The translations under genes were made by a program, and so were the position numbers. From positions 1-37,209 of the forward strand of contig JAJZRG010000039.1 in the NCBI GenBank assembly GCA_021802825.1: a stretch of DNA of 37,209 bases, read 5' to 3'. The notes under the pieces were generated by a model. It did not search any database, was not told where the DNA came from, and worked only from the letters and a program-made list of their open reading frames with translations. The DNA is from Chloroflexota bacterium (lineage in GTDB: Bacteria > Chloroflexota > Limnocylindria > Limnocylindrales > CSP1-4). Shown here piece by piece: positions 8,674 to 16,274 of the stretch (position 1 is its first letter; each line of letters begins with the position of its first letter).

Positions 8674-9123
8674 TCAGGAACTGGCTGCGTAGCCGGCGAC
8701 GACGTCGCTGAGGCGGTTTCGACGATCTGGCTCCGTGATCAGCTCGATGTCCGTGAGCGCGAAGTCCCCGCCCTTGAACAGGAGCGGCTCGCGCAGGTCG
8801 CGAGCGAGGGCATACGCGAAGCAGTCGCCCATGTTCAGCTGCGCGGGGTGCCCGGAGCCCCGTCCGAACCGCTGATACGCCTCCCGGGCGAGCCGCGCCT
8901 GTTGGGGTGTCAGCGCCACGACCTCGATCCCGGATGACGCGAGCGTCGCATCGAGCGCGCCGGACAGGACCGGGTGGCGCCGGCCGTCGATCACCGCCGC
9001 GAGCTCCACATAGCTGGCTGCCGACAGGCGCCGTGATCTCGCGCCCGCGATTACGCGGGCGAACGCCGGAGCGTCAGCCTCGCCGAGGAGGATGGCAACC
9101 AGAGCCGACGGGTCGATGATCAT
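8674..9123 (-). CDS. vapC: VapC-type PIN-domain toxin ribonuclease
   Basis: 149 aa, start ATG at 9123 (MIIDPSALVAILLGE). The four acidic residues of a PIN nuclease are visible: Asp4, Glu40 (SYVELAAVID), Asp100 (LNMGDCFAYALA) and Asp120 (LFKGGDFALTDI). PIN toxins of this subgroup cleave tRNA or rRNA with Mg2+/Mn2+ when the antitoxin is lost. The start overlaps the antitoxin stop by 4 nt (ATGA), so the pair is translationally coupled. The frame remains open upstream, but that part is antitoxin sequence out of frame. Its 3' end converges with the R3H ATPase gene 28 nt away. Confidence 0.92.
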   Translation of the reverse strand: MIIDPSALVAILLGEADAPAFARVIAGARSRRLSAASYVELAAVIDGRRHPVLSGALDATLASSGIEVVALTPQQARLAREAYQRFGRGSGHPAQLNMGDCFAYALARDLREPLLFKGGDFALTDIELITEPDRRNRLSDVVAGYAASS

Positions 9124-9380
9124 CGCGGAATGCCTCGCTCGTCGTAGAGCTGGTCGTCGAAGTCCTGCGCCAGGTAGTCCCGCCCGAGGAGTTCCCCGAG
9201 CTCGCCCCAAATGGCCAGCAGGCGCGCCGCCTCGGCCTCCACGGCGGGCTGCCGTCGCCGCACCTCGAGCAGGCGCGCCGAGACCGCGTCTGTGATCGCC
9301 GCCGTCATCGACGTGTGCAGTTCGTGAGCCAGCTCCCGGATCAGCCGGACGGTCTCCTCGTTCTTGATGTTCAGACCCAT
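9120..9380 (-). CDS. vapB: VapB-type antitoxin (PSK/Rv0623-like)
   Basis: 86 aa. The N-terminus MGLNIKNEETVRLIRELAHEL with STAAITDAV-like MTAAITDAVSARL is the signature of the Rv0623/PSK-type VapB family: a short DNA-binding ribbon-helix-helix segment. A C-terminal tail (LGRDYLAQDFDDQLYDERGIPR) then wraps the toxin. It binds VapC and, with it, represses its own promoter. There is no RBS; the -10 box ends 6 nt before the ATG, so the message is probably leaderless. The operator described at 9387-9416 covers that promoter. Confidence 0.92.
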   Translation of the reverse strand: MGLNIKNEETVRLIRELAHELHTSMTAAITDAVSARLLEVRRRQPAVEAEAARLLAIWGELGELLGRDYLAQDFDDQLYDERGIPR

Positions 9381-9386
9381 GGTCGA

Positions 9387-9416
9387 ATTCTACCCCAGCG
9401 ATGGTAGATGTCTACC
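9387..9416 (-). promoter_or_regulatory. vapBC promoter and overlapping operator
   Basis: On the minus strand TAGACA (9414-9409, -35) and TAGAAT (9392-9387, -10) are 16 bp apart, and the -10 ends 6 nt before the vapB ATG. TCTACC half-sites occur at 9389-9394 and 9411-9416, with GGTAGA at 9403-9408. GGTAGA-TG-TCTACC forms a perfect dyad over the -35, and the third half-site overlies the -10. This is the expected layout for VapBC autorepression. Confidence 0.65.
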
Positions 9417-9482
9417 GGCCAGCCTGCTGAGTTTCGCCCATGGCGTCGGCGGGGTAGCATCAGGCGCACAAGGGGGGCCGAC

Positions 9483-10394
9483 ATGCGGCGCGATGCGATC
9501 TTCTCGCTGTTGTCCCTGGCAGCCGTGCTCGGGTTCGTGATGTTGGCGGGGGCTTGCAGCCCCGTTGGCCCAGGGGCCGGCAGCCCGCCGCCCCGCGCCC
9601 AGACGGTCTCGCCCCTGACCGGGGGGCCGACGGCGAGCCCGGCAGGACCGACGACGCCGAGTGCGGGCGCCCAGACGCCGAAGCCCGGCACCTCGGCCAG
9701 TGGCGAGTCAACGCCGCCCCCGACGTGGATCACAGAGGCCCAGGCCATCGCCGCGGTCCAGGCGTTCGCGCCCAACGCCTCGGGCCTCCACGTCACCCGG
9801 TCCGAGGTCGTCCCCTCGGGCCGCTCCTACCGCGTGCAGTCGGAGGGCATCCTGGCCGAGGTGGACGAGGCGACCGGTCAGGTGCGCATGTTCCTCGACA
9901 ATGCGGCGATGCCCGACTCGACGAGCGTCAGGCTCACGAAGGACGAGGCGCTCGCCGCCGCCACCGCTTGGCTGGCTGGGCACACGGTGTCGACGAGCGG
10001 CCTCTCGCCCACGGTCACGCTGCGGGACCATGGCTCGACGCAGGAGTACGCCGTGGACTTCGGGGGCCGCGTCAACGGGGCGCGGGTCCCGCACCGCGTG
10101 TCAGTCTCGATCAACCCCTTGACCGGTGCCGTGTATGCCTTCGTGCTATTCACCCGGCCCTTCGTGACGCCGCCGGCCCCCACGCTCACGGTGGCGCAGG
10201 CGACCGCCGCAGCGAGGGAGGAGGAGAAGGACCCGCGGGCGAAGGTGACCTCGTCCGACCTCGCCATCGCCTTCGACGCCTCCGCCACCCAGATCCTGGT
10301 GTACGAGCTGGACCTGACGCGCACCGACGGCTTCTACGCCAAGGTCCAGGTGGACGCGCTGACCGGCGCGGTGACGGTGCTGGGCCGCGGGTGA
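9483..10394 (+). CDS. Secreted lipoprotein with PepSY-like repeats
   Basis: 303 aa from the ATG at 9483, preceded by AAGGGGGG (9470-9477). The signal peptide MRRDAIFSLLSLAAVLGFVMLAGAC ends in a lipobox-like LAGAC, so the mature protein is probably a lipoprotein. A Pro/Ser/Thr/Gly linker spans about 27-75. Three repeats follow, each beginning with 'T-x-x-(E/Q)-A-x-x-A' (ITEAQAIAAVQAF, LTKDEALAAATAWL, LTVAQATAAAREEE) and ending with 'V-D-x-x-T-G-x-V' (VDEATGQVRMF, INPLTGAVYAF, VDALTGAVTVL), the pattern of PepSY domains. PepSY proteins are thought to bind or inhibit peptidases at the envelope. It faces vapBC divergently. Confidence 0.72.
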   Translation: MRRDAIFSLLSLAAVLGFVMLAGACSPVGPGAGSPPPRAQTVSPLTGGPTASPAGPTTPSAGAQTPKPGTSASGESTPPPTWITEAQAIAAVQAFAPNASGLHVTRSEVVPSGRSYRVQSEGILAEVDEATGQVRMFLDNAAMPDSTSVRLTKDEALAAATAWLAGHTVSTSGLSPTVTLRDHGSTQEYAVDFGGRVNGARVPHRVSVSINPLTGAVYAFVLFTRPFVTPPAPTLTVAQATAAAREEEKDPRAKVTSSDLAIAFDASATQILVYELDLTRTDGFYAKVQVDALTGAVTVLGRG

Positions 10395-10458
10395 GGCGCG
10401 GCCGCGGTGGCCACGCACGGCCCCGATGCGCGTCTCGTCCGCGTATGCTGCCGCCGCC

Positions 10459-12996
10459 ATGACCACGCTCGCACCGCCCCCGGGAACGCTCGGAGCGCAC
10501 TCGGACCTGGCACCCACGCCCCCGTCAGGCCTGTCCGCCGCTGAGGCGGCTCGGCGGCGCGAGGCCGGGCTGGGCAACGTGGCCCTGCGGCCCACGACCC
10601 GGACCTACGCCCAGATCCTGCGCGAGAACACGTTCACCTTCGTGAACAACATCCTGTTCGTGCTCGGCATCGCGCTGGTCCTGGTCGGCCGCCCAACCGA
10701 CGCGGTGGTGTCGCTCGCGGTCATCTCCGTCAACATCGTCGCGGGCATCGTCCAGGAGATCCGCGCGAAGCGGACTCTCGACCGGATCGCGCTGCTGACC
10801 CGGCCCACCGCGACCGCGATCCGTGACGGCGCCCCGATCGAGCTGCCGCCCGACGACCTGGTCCTCGGCGACCTCGTGGAGCTCCGGGCGGGCGACCAGG
10901 TGGTGCTCGACGGGCGGCTGGCGAGCGGCAGCGTGGGCGTGGACGAGTCCCAGCTCACCGGCGAGAGCGACGTCGTCGGCAAGCGCCCCGGCGACGAGGT
11001 GTTCAGCGGCAGCTTCGCCACCACGGGCACGGGCCGCTATGTGGTCGAGAAGGTCGCAAGCGCCAGCCTCGCGAACCAGATCACCGCGGGCGCACGGTCC
11101 TTCCGCCGCGTCGTCACGCCGCTCCAGGGCGAGGTCAACCTCGTCGTGCGCGTCGTGCTGGGGATCGTCGTGTACCTCGAGATCCTGCTCATCATCCGGG
11201 GCCTGGTCCATGCGACCCGCCTCGCCGATGTGGTCTCGGACGCGACGCTGCTCGCCGGCCTCGTCCCCAACGGGCTGTTCGTCTCGATCGCCGTGGCGTA
11301 TGCGCTGGGCGCGATCCGGATCCTGCGCTTCGGCGCCCTGGTCCAGCAGGCGAACGCCATCGAGAGCCTCTCGCACGTCGACGTGCTGTGTCTCGACAAG
11401 ACCGGGACGCTGACGGCGAACAAGCTGGAGGTGGACCGCGTCGTGCCGCTGGGCGAGGCGACCGAGGAGGACGTGGCCGACGCGGTGGCGGCGCTCGCCG
11501 CCTCGGCAACGGCCGGGACCAAGACGAGCGACGGGATCGCGGCGCGCTGGCCAGCCGCGCCGCGGCCGCTCGCGGGCGAGGTGCCGTTCTCGTCGGCGCG
11601 GAAGTGGAGTGCCGTCGCGTTCGCGGACGGGGGCGGGGGGATCGTGGCGCTCGGGGCGCCCCAGTTCCTACGGCCCTACCTCGCCGCGAGCGGGAGGGAT
11701 GCCCTTGCCGACGGCCCGGACGGCGCTGCCGACACCGTCACCTGGGATGCCATCCGCGACGAGGTCTCGGCATTGACCGCGCACGGGCTGCGGGTGCTGC
11801 TGGTGGCGACGCACCCTGACGCCTCGGCCCTGCCCCAGGCCTCGGACGACGCCTCGGCCACGCTCCCGGCGGGGATGCGCGCCCTGGGCCTGGTGGCTCT
11901 CCGCGACGAGCTGCGCGACGAGGCGGCGACCACCCTCGCCTCGTTCCGGAGCAACGGCGTGGCGGTCAAGATCATCTCGGGCGACGATCCCGAGACGGTC
12001 GTGGCCCTCGCGCGGCAGGCTGGCATCGAGGATGCGGGGTCCGTGGCGGGCGCCGACCTCGACGCGCTCGACGACGCGCAGCTGGGCGTCCTCGCGGAGA
12101 CGACCACCGTGTTCGGCCGGATCACGCCCGCGCAGAAGGAGCGCCTGGTGGACGCGCTCCGTGCGCGCGGCCACTACGTCGCGATGATCGGCGACGGCGT
12201 GAACGACGTGCTCTCGCTCAAGAAGGCGCACCTCGCGATCGCCATGGGCAGCGGCACCCAGGCCACTCGCGGCGTCGCGGACCTCGTCCTGATGCAGGAC
12301 TCGTTCGCCGCGGTCGCACAGGCTGTGGAGGAGGGCCAGCGGATCCTCAACGGGATGCAGGACATCCTCAAGCTGTTCCTCACCCGGATCGCGACCGTCG
12401 CCCTGGTCGTGGTGTCGTCCCTGGTCGTGGTCGCGTTCCCGATCGACCTGCGCAACGCGTCGGCGCTCACGATCTTCACGGTGGGCATCCCGAGCGTGCT
12501 GCTCGCGTTCTGGGCGGCGCCTGGGCGCCGGGTTCGCGCCTCGCTGACCCGCACGCTCGCGACCTTCGTCGGGCCGGCGGCGATCGTGTCCAGCATCGCC
12601 GGGCTCCTGGTCCTCTACGGCTCGTTGTTCCTCGCGGGGGCGTCGGGCCCCAACGGCGCCGGCTTCATCGTTGCGCTCGACAACGCGAGGACCGCGCTGA
12701 CGGCGTTCCTCGTGTTCGCAGGCCTGATCCTCATCGTGTTCGTGGAGCCGCCGACGCCCTGGTTCGCCGTCGCCGAGCCCCTGACCGCCGACCGCCGACC
12801 GGCCGTCCTCGCCGTCGTCCTCGCGGTCACGTTCCTCGCGACCATCGTGTCGGGAACTGCCCGGGACTTCTTCTCGTTCGGCCTGCCGACGCCGCGCGAC
12901 GCGCTGCTCGTCATCGTCGCAGTGGTCGTGTGGACCGTGCTGGTGCGCGAGTTCTGGCGTCGCCGGCTCGTGGAGCGGTTCCTGGGCCAGGTCTGA
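10459..12996 (+). CDS. P-type cation-transporting ATPase (CtpE-like)
   Basis: 845 aa from the ATG at 10459. A start at 10426 is possible, but a TATGCT -10-like box (10444-10449) lies inside that extension. The actuator loop has TGES (167-170), the phosphorylation site is Asp313 in DKTGTL, and the hinge motif is GDGVND (578-583). There are four membrane helices before the catalytic loop (two about 60-105, two about 235-290) and about six at the C-terminus. There is no N-terminal HMA domain and no CPC motif in the fourth helix (LLAGLVPNGLFVSIAVAYALG), so heavy-metal export is unlikely. The N-terminus (GLSAAEAARRREAGLGN) and overall layout resemble mycobacterial CtpE, which is implicated in Ca2+ uptake; Ca2+ as substrate here is inference. 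Confidence 0.88.
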   Translation: MTTLAPPPGTLGAHSDLAPTPPSGLSAAEAARRREAGLGNVALRPTTRTYAQILRENTFTFVNNILFVLGIALVLVGRPTDAVVSLAVISVNIVAGIVQEIRAKRTLDRIALLTRPTATAIRDGAPIELPPDDLVLGDLVELRAGDQVVLDGRLASGSVGVDESQLTGESDVVGKRPGDEVFSGSFATTGTGRYVVEKVASASLANQITAGARSFRRVVTPLQGEVNLVVRVVLGIVVYLEILLIIRGLVHATRLADVVSDATLLAGLVPNGLFVSIAVAYALGAIRILRFGALVQQANAIESLSHVDVLCLDKTGTLTANKLEVDRVVPLGEATEEDVADAVAALAASATAGTKTSDGIAARWPAAPRPLAGEVPFSSARKWSAVAFADGGGGIVALGAPQFLRPYLAASGRDALADGPDGAADTVTWDAIRDEVSALTAHGLRVLLVATHPDASALPQASDDASATLPAGMRALGLVALRDELRDEAATTLASFRSNGVAVKIISGDDPETVVALARQAGIEDAGSVAGADLDALDDAQLGVLAETTTVFGRITPAQKERLVDALRARGHYVAMIGDGVNDVLSLKKAHLAIAMGSGTQATRGVADLVLMQDSFAAVAQAVEEGQRILNGMQDILKLFLTRIATVALVVVSSLVVVAFPIDLRNASALTIFTVGIPSVLLAFWAAPGRRVRASLTRTLATFVGPAAIVSSIAGLLVLYGSLFLAGASGPNGAGFIVALDNARTALTAFLVFAGLILIVFVEPPTPWFAVAEPLTADRRPAVLAVVLAVTFLATIVSGTARDFFSFGLPTPRDALLVIVAVVVWTVLVREFWRRRLVERFLGQV

Positions 12997-13001
12997 AGGG
13001 A

Positions 13002-13238
13002 GAGCGGCGGCAGGTCACTGTGGGCGGCCTGCCGCTGCTCATCCGGAAGGTGCCCGAGGCCACGGCATGCAAGAACCGCGTCCCCTGAACTTCCGGGCCA
13101 AGATGTGGGCCGAGAAGGTGGCGCGGCACGAAGCGCTGCGCGCCACCGTCCTCGCCGAGCACTGCGTGGGCCGATTTCTGCTGGACCGTGATGCCGGACC
13201 CCGCGGGCAACGAGTTCTGGGTCTCGGGTGACGCCTGA
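13002..13238 (+). pseudogene. Glyoxalase/VOC-superfamily pseudogene (5'-truncated, two frameshifts)
   Basis: Three reading frames together spell the C-terminal half of a VOC protein. Frame one (13002 on) reads VGGLPLLIRKVPEATACKNRV. A single missing base after 13080 is needed to continue as LNFRAKMWAEKVARHEALR and ATVLAEH. A second shift near 13164 gives WADFCWTVMPDPAGNEFWV and a stop at 13236. The order 'L-x-(R/K)-V-P-E ... KNRVHLD ... ARxxALGAT ... (A)DPxGNEF' is the hallmark of Glyoxalase_6-type proteins. The N-terminal half is absent because the ATPase gene ends at 12996. This looks like a decayed remnant; a sequencing error could explain the shifts but not the missing half. Confidence 0.6.
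13007..13035 (+). terminator. Hairpin after the P-type ATPase gene
   Basis: GCGGCAGG (13007-13014) and CCTGCCGC (13028-13035) form a perfect 8-bp stem with a 13-nt loop, starting 10 nt after the ATPase stop codon. No T-run follows, so the terminator role is uncertain. Confidence 0.35.
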
Positions 13239-13278
13239 ACGTCGTGAGCCGTCGCGCAGCGTTGGCGTCGAGACGTCC

Positions 13279-14742
13279 TCAGCCGACCCGCCGCGACAGC
13301 CATCGCTCCGTTGCGCGCGCCGCATGCCAGCCGGCCATGCCGTGCACCCCGCCGCCTGGCGGGGTCGACGATGAGCCCAGGAACAGCCCGGGCACGGGCG
13401 TCGTGTAGGGGTTCCAGCGCCGGACCGGCCTGAAGACAAGCTGGCGCCAGTCGGCCAGGCCCCCGTTGATGTCGCCGCCCACGTAGTTGGCGTCCCACGC
13501 CTCCATGTCCGCCGCCGTCTTGACGGCCCGGGCGAGCACGAGGTCCCGGAAGCCCGGCGCGAACCGCTCGACCTGCGCCTCGATGGCGCTGCTCAGATCC
13601 TCGCTCGACCCGTTGGGAACGTGGCAGTAGGCCCAGGCGATGTGCTTGCCGGCCGGTGCCCGCGTGGGGTCCGCGACCGTCGGCTGGACGAGGAGGACGA
13701 AGGGATCGGCGACGGTCTGGCCCGCGGCGACGGCCGCCTCGGAGCGGACCACCGCCGCTAGCTGACCTCCCAGGTGCACCGTGGCGGCGGCGGCGGTCCC
13801 CGCATCCCGCCAGGGGATCGGTCCGTCGAGGGCCCAGTCGACCTTCACCACGCCGGGCCCGTAGCGGAAGCGCTCCAGCGCACGGCGATAGCCCGCGGGC
13901 AGCCGATCGCCTGCGACGGCAACCACCTGCCGTGGGGTCAGGTCCAGCACGACCGCCCGCACCCGCGGCAGCGTCGAGAGGTCGTCCACGCGGTGCCCGG
14001 TCACGACCTCCACGCCCAGCGCCTGCGCCTCCGAGGCCAGCGCCGCGGCGATCGCCCCGCTGCCGCCCTGCGCCAGGGGCCAGCCCACCGCATGGGCCAG
14101 CGTGGCGAGCACCACGCCGAACGACCCGGACAGCGGCGCCCAGAGCGGCAGCATCGAGTGGGCGGCGAGGCCTGCGAAGAGCGCTCGGGCGGGCGGATCG
14201 CGGAAGGCGAGGCGGGCCAGGGCGGCGGCAGGCAGCACGGCGGGCATCCCGAACCGCGCCATGAGCAGGGGGTGCCGCGGCGCCCGTAGCACTGGGCCGA
14301 GCAGGGCGGGGAACAGCCGCTCCCAGTCGGCCACGAGCGGTCCGAGCAGCCGTCGCCAGCCGCGCGCGTCGCGATGGCCGAGCGCGTCGTCGAGCGCAGC
14401 GCCATCGAGGGATCGCGGCAGGACGACCGTGCGGCCTGGGACGAGTGCATGCGCCACGGGGGCGTTTGGTTGCACCCACACCAGTCCGTGGCGCCCGAGG
14501 TTCAGCGAGCGCAGGAACGGTGAGGCGAGGCTGAGCGGATGGACCGAGGCGCACGGGTCGTGGATGAAGCCCGGCAGCGTGAGCTCGGCGGAACGCGTGC
14601 CGCCTCCGACCGTGTCGGCAGCCTCGTACACCCGGACGCGTCGACCGGCGCGCGCGAGCTCGATCGCGGCGGCGAGGCCATTGGGCCCCGCGCCGACAAC
14701 GATCGCGTCCAGACCGGCCCCGGTCGCGCTCACGGACGACAC
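13279..14742 (-). CDS. FAD-dependent oxidoreductase, phytoene desaturase/PYROXD2-like
   Basis: 487 aa, start GTG at 14742 (or GTG at 14733). The N-terminal Rossmann motif is DAIVVGAGPNGLAAAIELARAGRRVRVYEA (GAGPNG at 17-22, acidic strand end Glu40), followed by GGGTRSAELTLPGFIHDPCASVHP, typical of carotenoid-desaturase-like amine oxidoreductases. A middle Pro/Leu-rich region (about 150-230) would form the substrate domain. The C-terminal FAD motif is 'TPVPGLFLGSSSTPPGGGVHGMAGWHAA'. The family includes carotenoid desaturases and PYROXD2 proteins. No carotenoid genes lie nearby, so the substrate is unknown. It is 19 nt downstream of the next gene on the same strand, so the two are probably co-transcribed. 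Confidence 0.85.
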   Translation of the reverse strand: MSSVSATGAGLDAIVVGAGPNGLAAAIELARAGRRVRVYEAADTVGGGTRSAELTLPGFIHDPCASVHPLSLASPFLRSLNLGRHGLVWVQPNAPVAHALVPGRTVVLPRSLDGAALDDALGHRDARGWRRLLGPLVADWERLFPALLGPVLRAPRHPLLMARFGMPAVLPAAALARLAFRDPPARALFAGLAAHSMLPLWAPLSGSFGVVLATLAHAVGWPLAQGGSGAIAAALASEAQALGVEVVTGHRVDDLSTLPRVRAVVLDLTPRQVVAVAGDRLPAGYRRALERFRYGPGVVKVDWALDGPIPWRDAGTAAAATVHLGGQLAAVVRSEAAVAAGQTVADPFVLLVQPTVADPTRAPAGKHIAWAYCHVPNGSSEDLSSAIEAQVERFAPGFRDLVLARAVKTAADMEAWDANYVGGDINGGLADWRQLVFRPVRRWNPYTTPVPGLFLGSSSTPPGGGVHGMAGWHAARATERWLSRRVG

Positions 14743-14761
14743 CGCTCGGCCCCGCCGCGCG

Positions 14762-15499
14762 CTAGGACTTCCGCCGGCGCACCATCCGCACGGGGAGCAT
14801 CACGGTCGAGGTCGCCATGTGGACGGCCGGCGAGAACCGGACATTGCGGATGTACTTCCACTGGCGCCGCTTGTCGACGCACACCTTGGTCGTCTCGACG
14901 ACCGGCGCCGCGACGCCCAGGGAGCGTGCGAGGTTCGTGAGCGTCTGCTCCCAGAATGCGTCGTTCGCGCGGTTCGCTCCGAACAGGTACGAAAGCTCGA
15001 TCAGCGGGTCGGCCGTCCGCTCGAGCGCCTGGGCCTGGGCCACAGTGTCGTCGCCGTCGCAGTAGGCGGAGAATGTGATCCATGCGGAGAGCGCATGCCC
15101 TTCCGGCGTCATGAAGGTGAACGACTCTCGGTCAGCGTAGATCACCATGATGCCTGTGGACATCTTCACCGGGGAGCCGGGCACGGGCGGGACTTCGAGC
15201 AGGGCGACCTCGCCCGGCTGGATCCCGGATAGCGGGGCGTAGAACGTGGCCCCCTCCGGCCAGAAGGTCGGGAAGTGCTCCTTCCAGTGCGCCACGACTG
15301 CCTCGGGCTGATGCTCGTCCGCCGGCACCCGGATCAGGAACGTCTTCTGCCAGAGCTGGCCGAAGCCCTGGAGCGGGCCGCTCACCCGCTTGCCCGTCAC
15401 TGTGTCGGCCGATGCGCCGGTCGCCGTGGTGGCAAGGCGCTCGATGGGCTTGGCCCACGACGACTCGTCACGGGGCGCAGGAGTCCGAGGACCGGTCAT
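14762..15499 (-). CDS. Conserved hypothetical protein, possibly SRPBCC/DUF1990-like
   Basis: 244 aa from the ATG at 15499, with GGAGG 6 nt upstream. There is no signal peptide or clear membrane helix. The body reads as an alpha/beta domain: 'FWPEGATFYAPLSGIQPGEVALLEV', 'STGIMVIYADRESFTFMTPEGHALSAWITFSAY', 'TVAQAQALERTADPLIELSYLFG' and 'FWEQTLTNLARSLGV'. The 'V-x-Y-x-D-(D/R)-E-S-F-x-F-x-T-P-x-G-H' segment followed by 'R-x-x-D-P-L' is similar in style to DUF1990/SRPBCC lipid-binding-like folds, but I cannot confirm the family. The end VETTKVCVDKRRQWKYIRNVRF is basic. It lies between the STAS genes and the FAD oxidoreductase on the same strand; a link to the latter's substrate is possible. Confidence 0.6.
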   Translation of the reverse strand: MTGPRTPAPRDESSWAKPIERLATTATGASADTVTGKRVSGPLQGFGQLWQKTFLIRVPADEHQPEAVVAHWKEHFPTFWPEGATFYAPLSGIQPGEVALLEVPPVPGSPVKMSTGIMVIYADRESFTFMTPEGHALSAWITFSAYCDGDDTVAQAQALERTADPLIELSYLFGANRANDAFWEQTLTNLARSLGVAAPVVETTKVCVDKRRQWKYIRNVRFSPAVHMATSTVMLPVRMVRRRKS

Positions 15500-15525
15500 G
15501 GGAGACCTCCGAAGGCGATGCTCGT

Positions 15526-15569
15526 GCACCGGCGCAGTCCGCCGGTTGGGATTGGAGGGCGGCCGGTGC
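15526..15569 (-). terminator. Inverted repeat between STAS gene and downstream gene
   Basis: GCACCGGC (15526-15533) and GCCGGTGC (15562-15569) form an 8-bp perfect stem around 28 nt, in the 80-nt gap after the second STAS gene. It may end the phosphatase/STAS operon or attenuate read-through. There is no T-run. Confidence 0.3.
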
Positions 15570-15579
15570 CGCCGCGGTG

Positions 15580-15921
15580 TCAGGCCGACGCTGCCGCCAG
15601 GGCGGCCCGCTCGTCGTCATGGATGGCGATCGCCTCGTCCAGGCGGGTCAGTGACAGGATCTGCCGGTAGTGCTCCGACAGGCCCACGGCCAGGAGCCGC
15701 TGGCCAGCACGCTGCGCGCGGACGAGGAGCGTGACGAGGAGGCCGATGCCGCCCGAGTTCATGTACTCGAGGCCGCCGAAGTCCAGAACGATCGACCGGG
15801 CTCCACCGACCTCCGCATAGGCCGCCATGAGCGGTCCCTCGCTCCTGCCGGTGATCTCGCCGTGGATCCGCAGGATCGCCGTGGATCCTTGACGGCTGGC
15901 GTCGACGTGGGTGTCGCTCAT
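15580..15921 (-). CDS. STAS-domain anti-sigma factor antagonist (RsbV-like), second copy
   Basis: 113 aa, essentially one STAS domain: TAILRIHGEITGRSEGPLMAAYAEV, then SIVLDFGGLEYMNSGGIGLLVTLLVRAQRAGQRLLAVGLSEHYRQILSLTRL. The phospho-acceptor serine of RsbV/SpoIIAA proteins is Ser56 (YMNSGGIG). Dephosphorylated STAS proteins bind the partner kinase and free its target; the kinase switches them off by phosphorylating the serine, and the SpoIIE-type phosphatase reverses this. It overlaps the preceding STAS gene by 4 nt, completing a three-gene translationally coupled unit. A C-terminal Ala-rich tail (DDERAALAAASA) replaces the longer helix of its sister. Confidence 0.88.
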   Translation of the reverse strand: MSDTHVDASRQGSTAILRIHGEITGRSEGPLMAAYAEVGGARSIVLDFGGLEYMNSGGIGLLVTLLVRAQRAGQRLLAVGLSEHYRQILSLTRLDEAIAIHDDERAALAAASA

Positions 15922-16274
15922 CGGGCAGTCTCCTCGGGAATGCTCGTCGCCGAGGACTCGGCGATCGTGAGGTAGTCGGAGAGCCGGGTGATCCTGAAGA
16001 TCTCCCGATAGTGGTCAGTGAGGCCCAGGGCCACCACCTCGCGGTGATCCCGGCGCGCCTCGGCCAGGAGCCGCACGATCAGGGCGATGCCCGTCGAGTT
16101 GATGTACTCCACGTCGGCGAAGTCGAGGACGACACGGGTGGCGTTGGCGCGGGCGGCCTCCGCGTAGCCCTCGGCGAGGGCTTCGTCGGCAGCGAGGTTC
16201 ACGTCGCCGCGCAGGGCCAGTCGAACCTCGCCGTCGGTGGCGGGCACGACCTCGACAGTCAGCCGGTCGGTCAT
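15918..16274 (-). CDS. STAS-domain anti-sigma factor antagonist (RsbV-like), first copy
   Basis: 118 aa, a STAS domain: VRLALRGDVNLAADEALAEGYAEAARANATRVVLDFADVEYINSTGIALIVRLLAEARRDHREVVALGLTDHYREIFRITRLSDYLTI. Ser60 (YINSTGIA) is the expected phospho-acceptor. It starts 4 nt inside the end of the phosphatase/kinase gene. The two STAS copies share the layout 'LDF-x-x-(V/L)-EY-(I/M)-NS-(T/G)-GI' and 'GL-(T/S)-(D/E)-HYR-(E/Q)-I' but differ elsewhere, so they are diverged tandem duplicates that may serve different partners. Confidence 0.9.
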   Translation of the reverse strand: MTDRLTVEVVPATDGEVRLALRGDVNLAADEALAEGYAEAARANATRVVLDFADVEYINSTGIALIVRLLAEARRDHREVVALGLTDHYREIFRITRLSDYLTIAESSATSIPEETAR

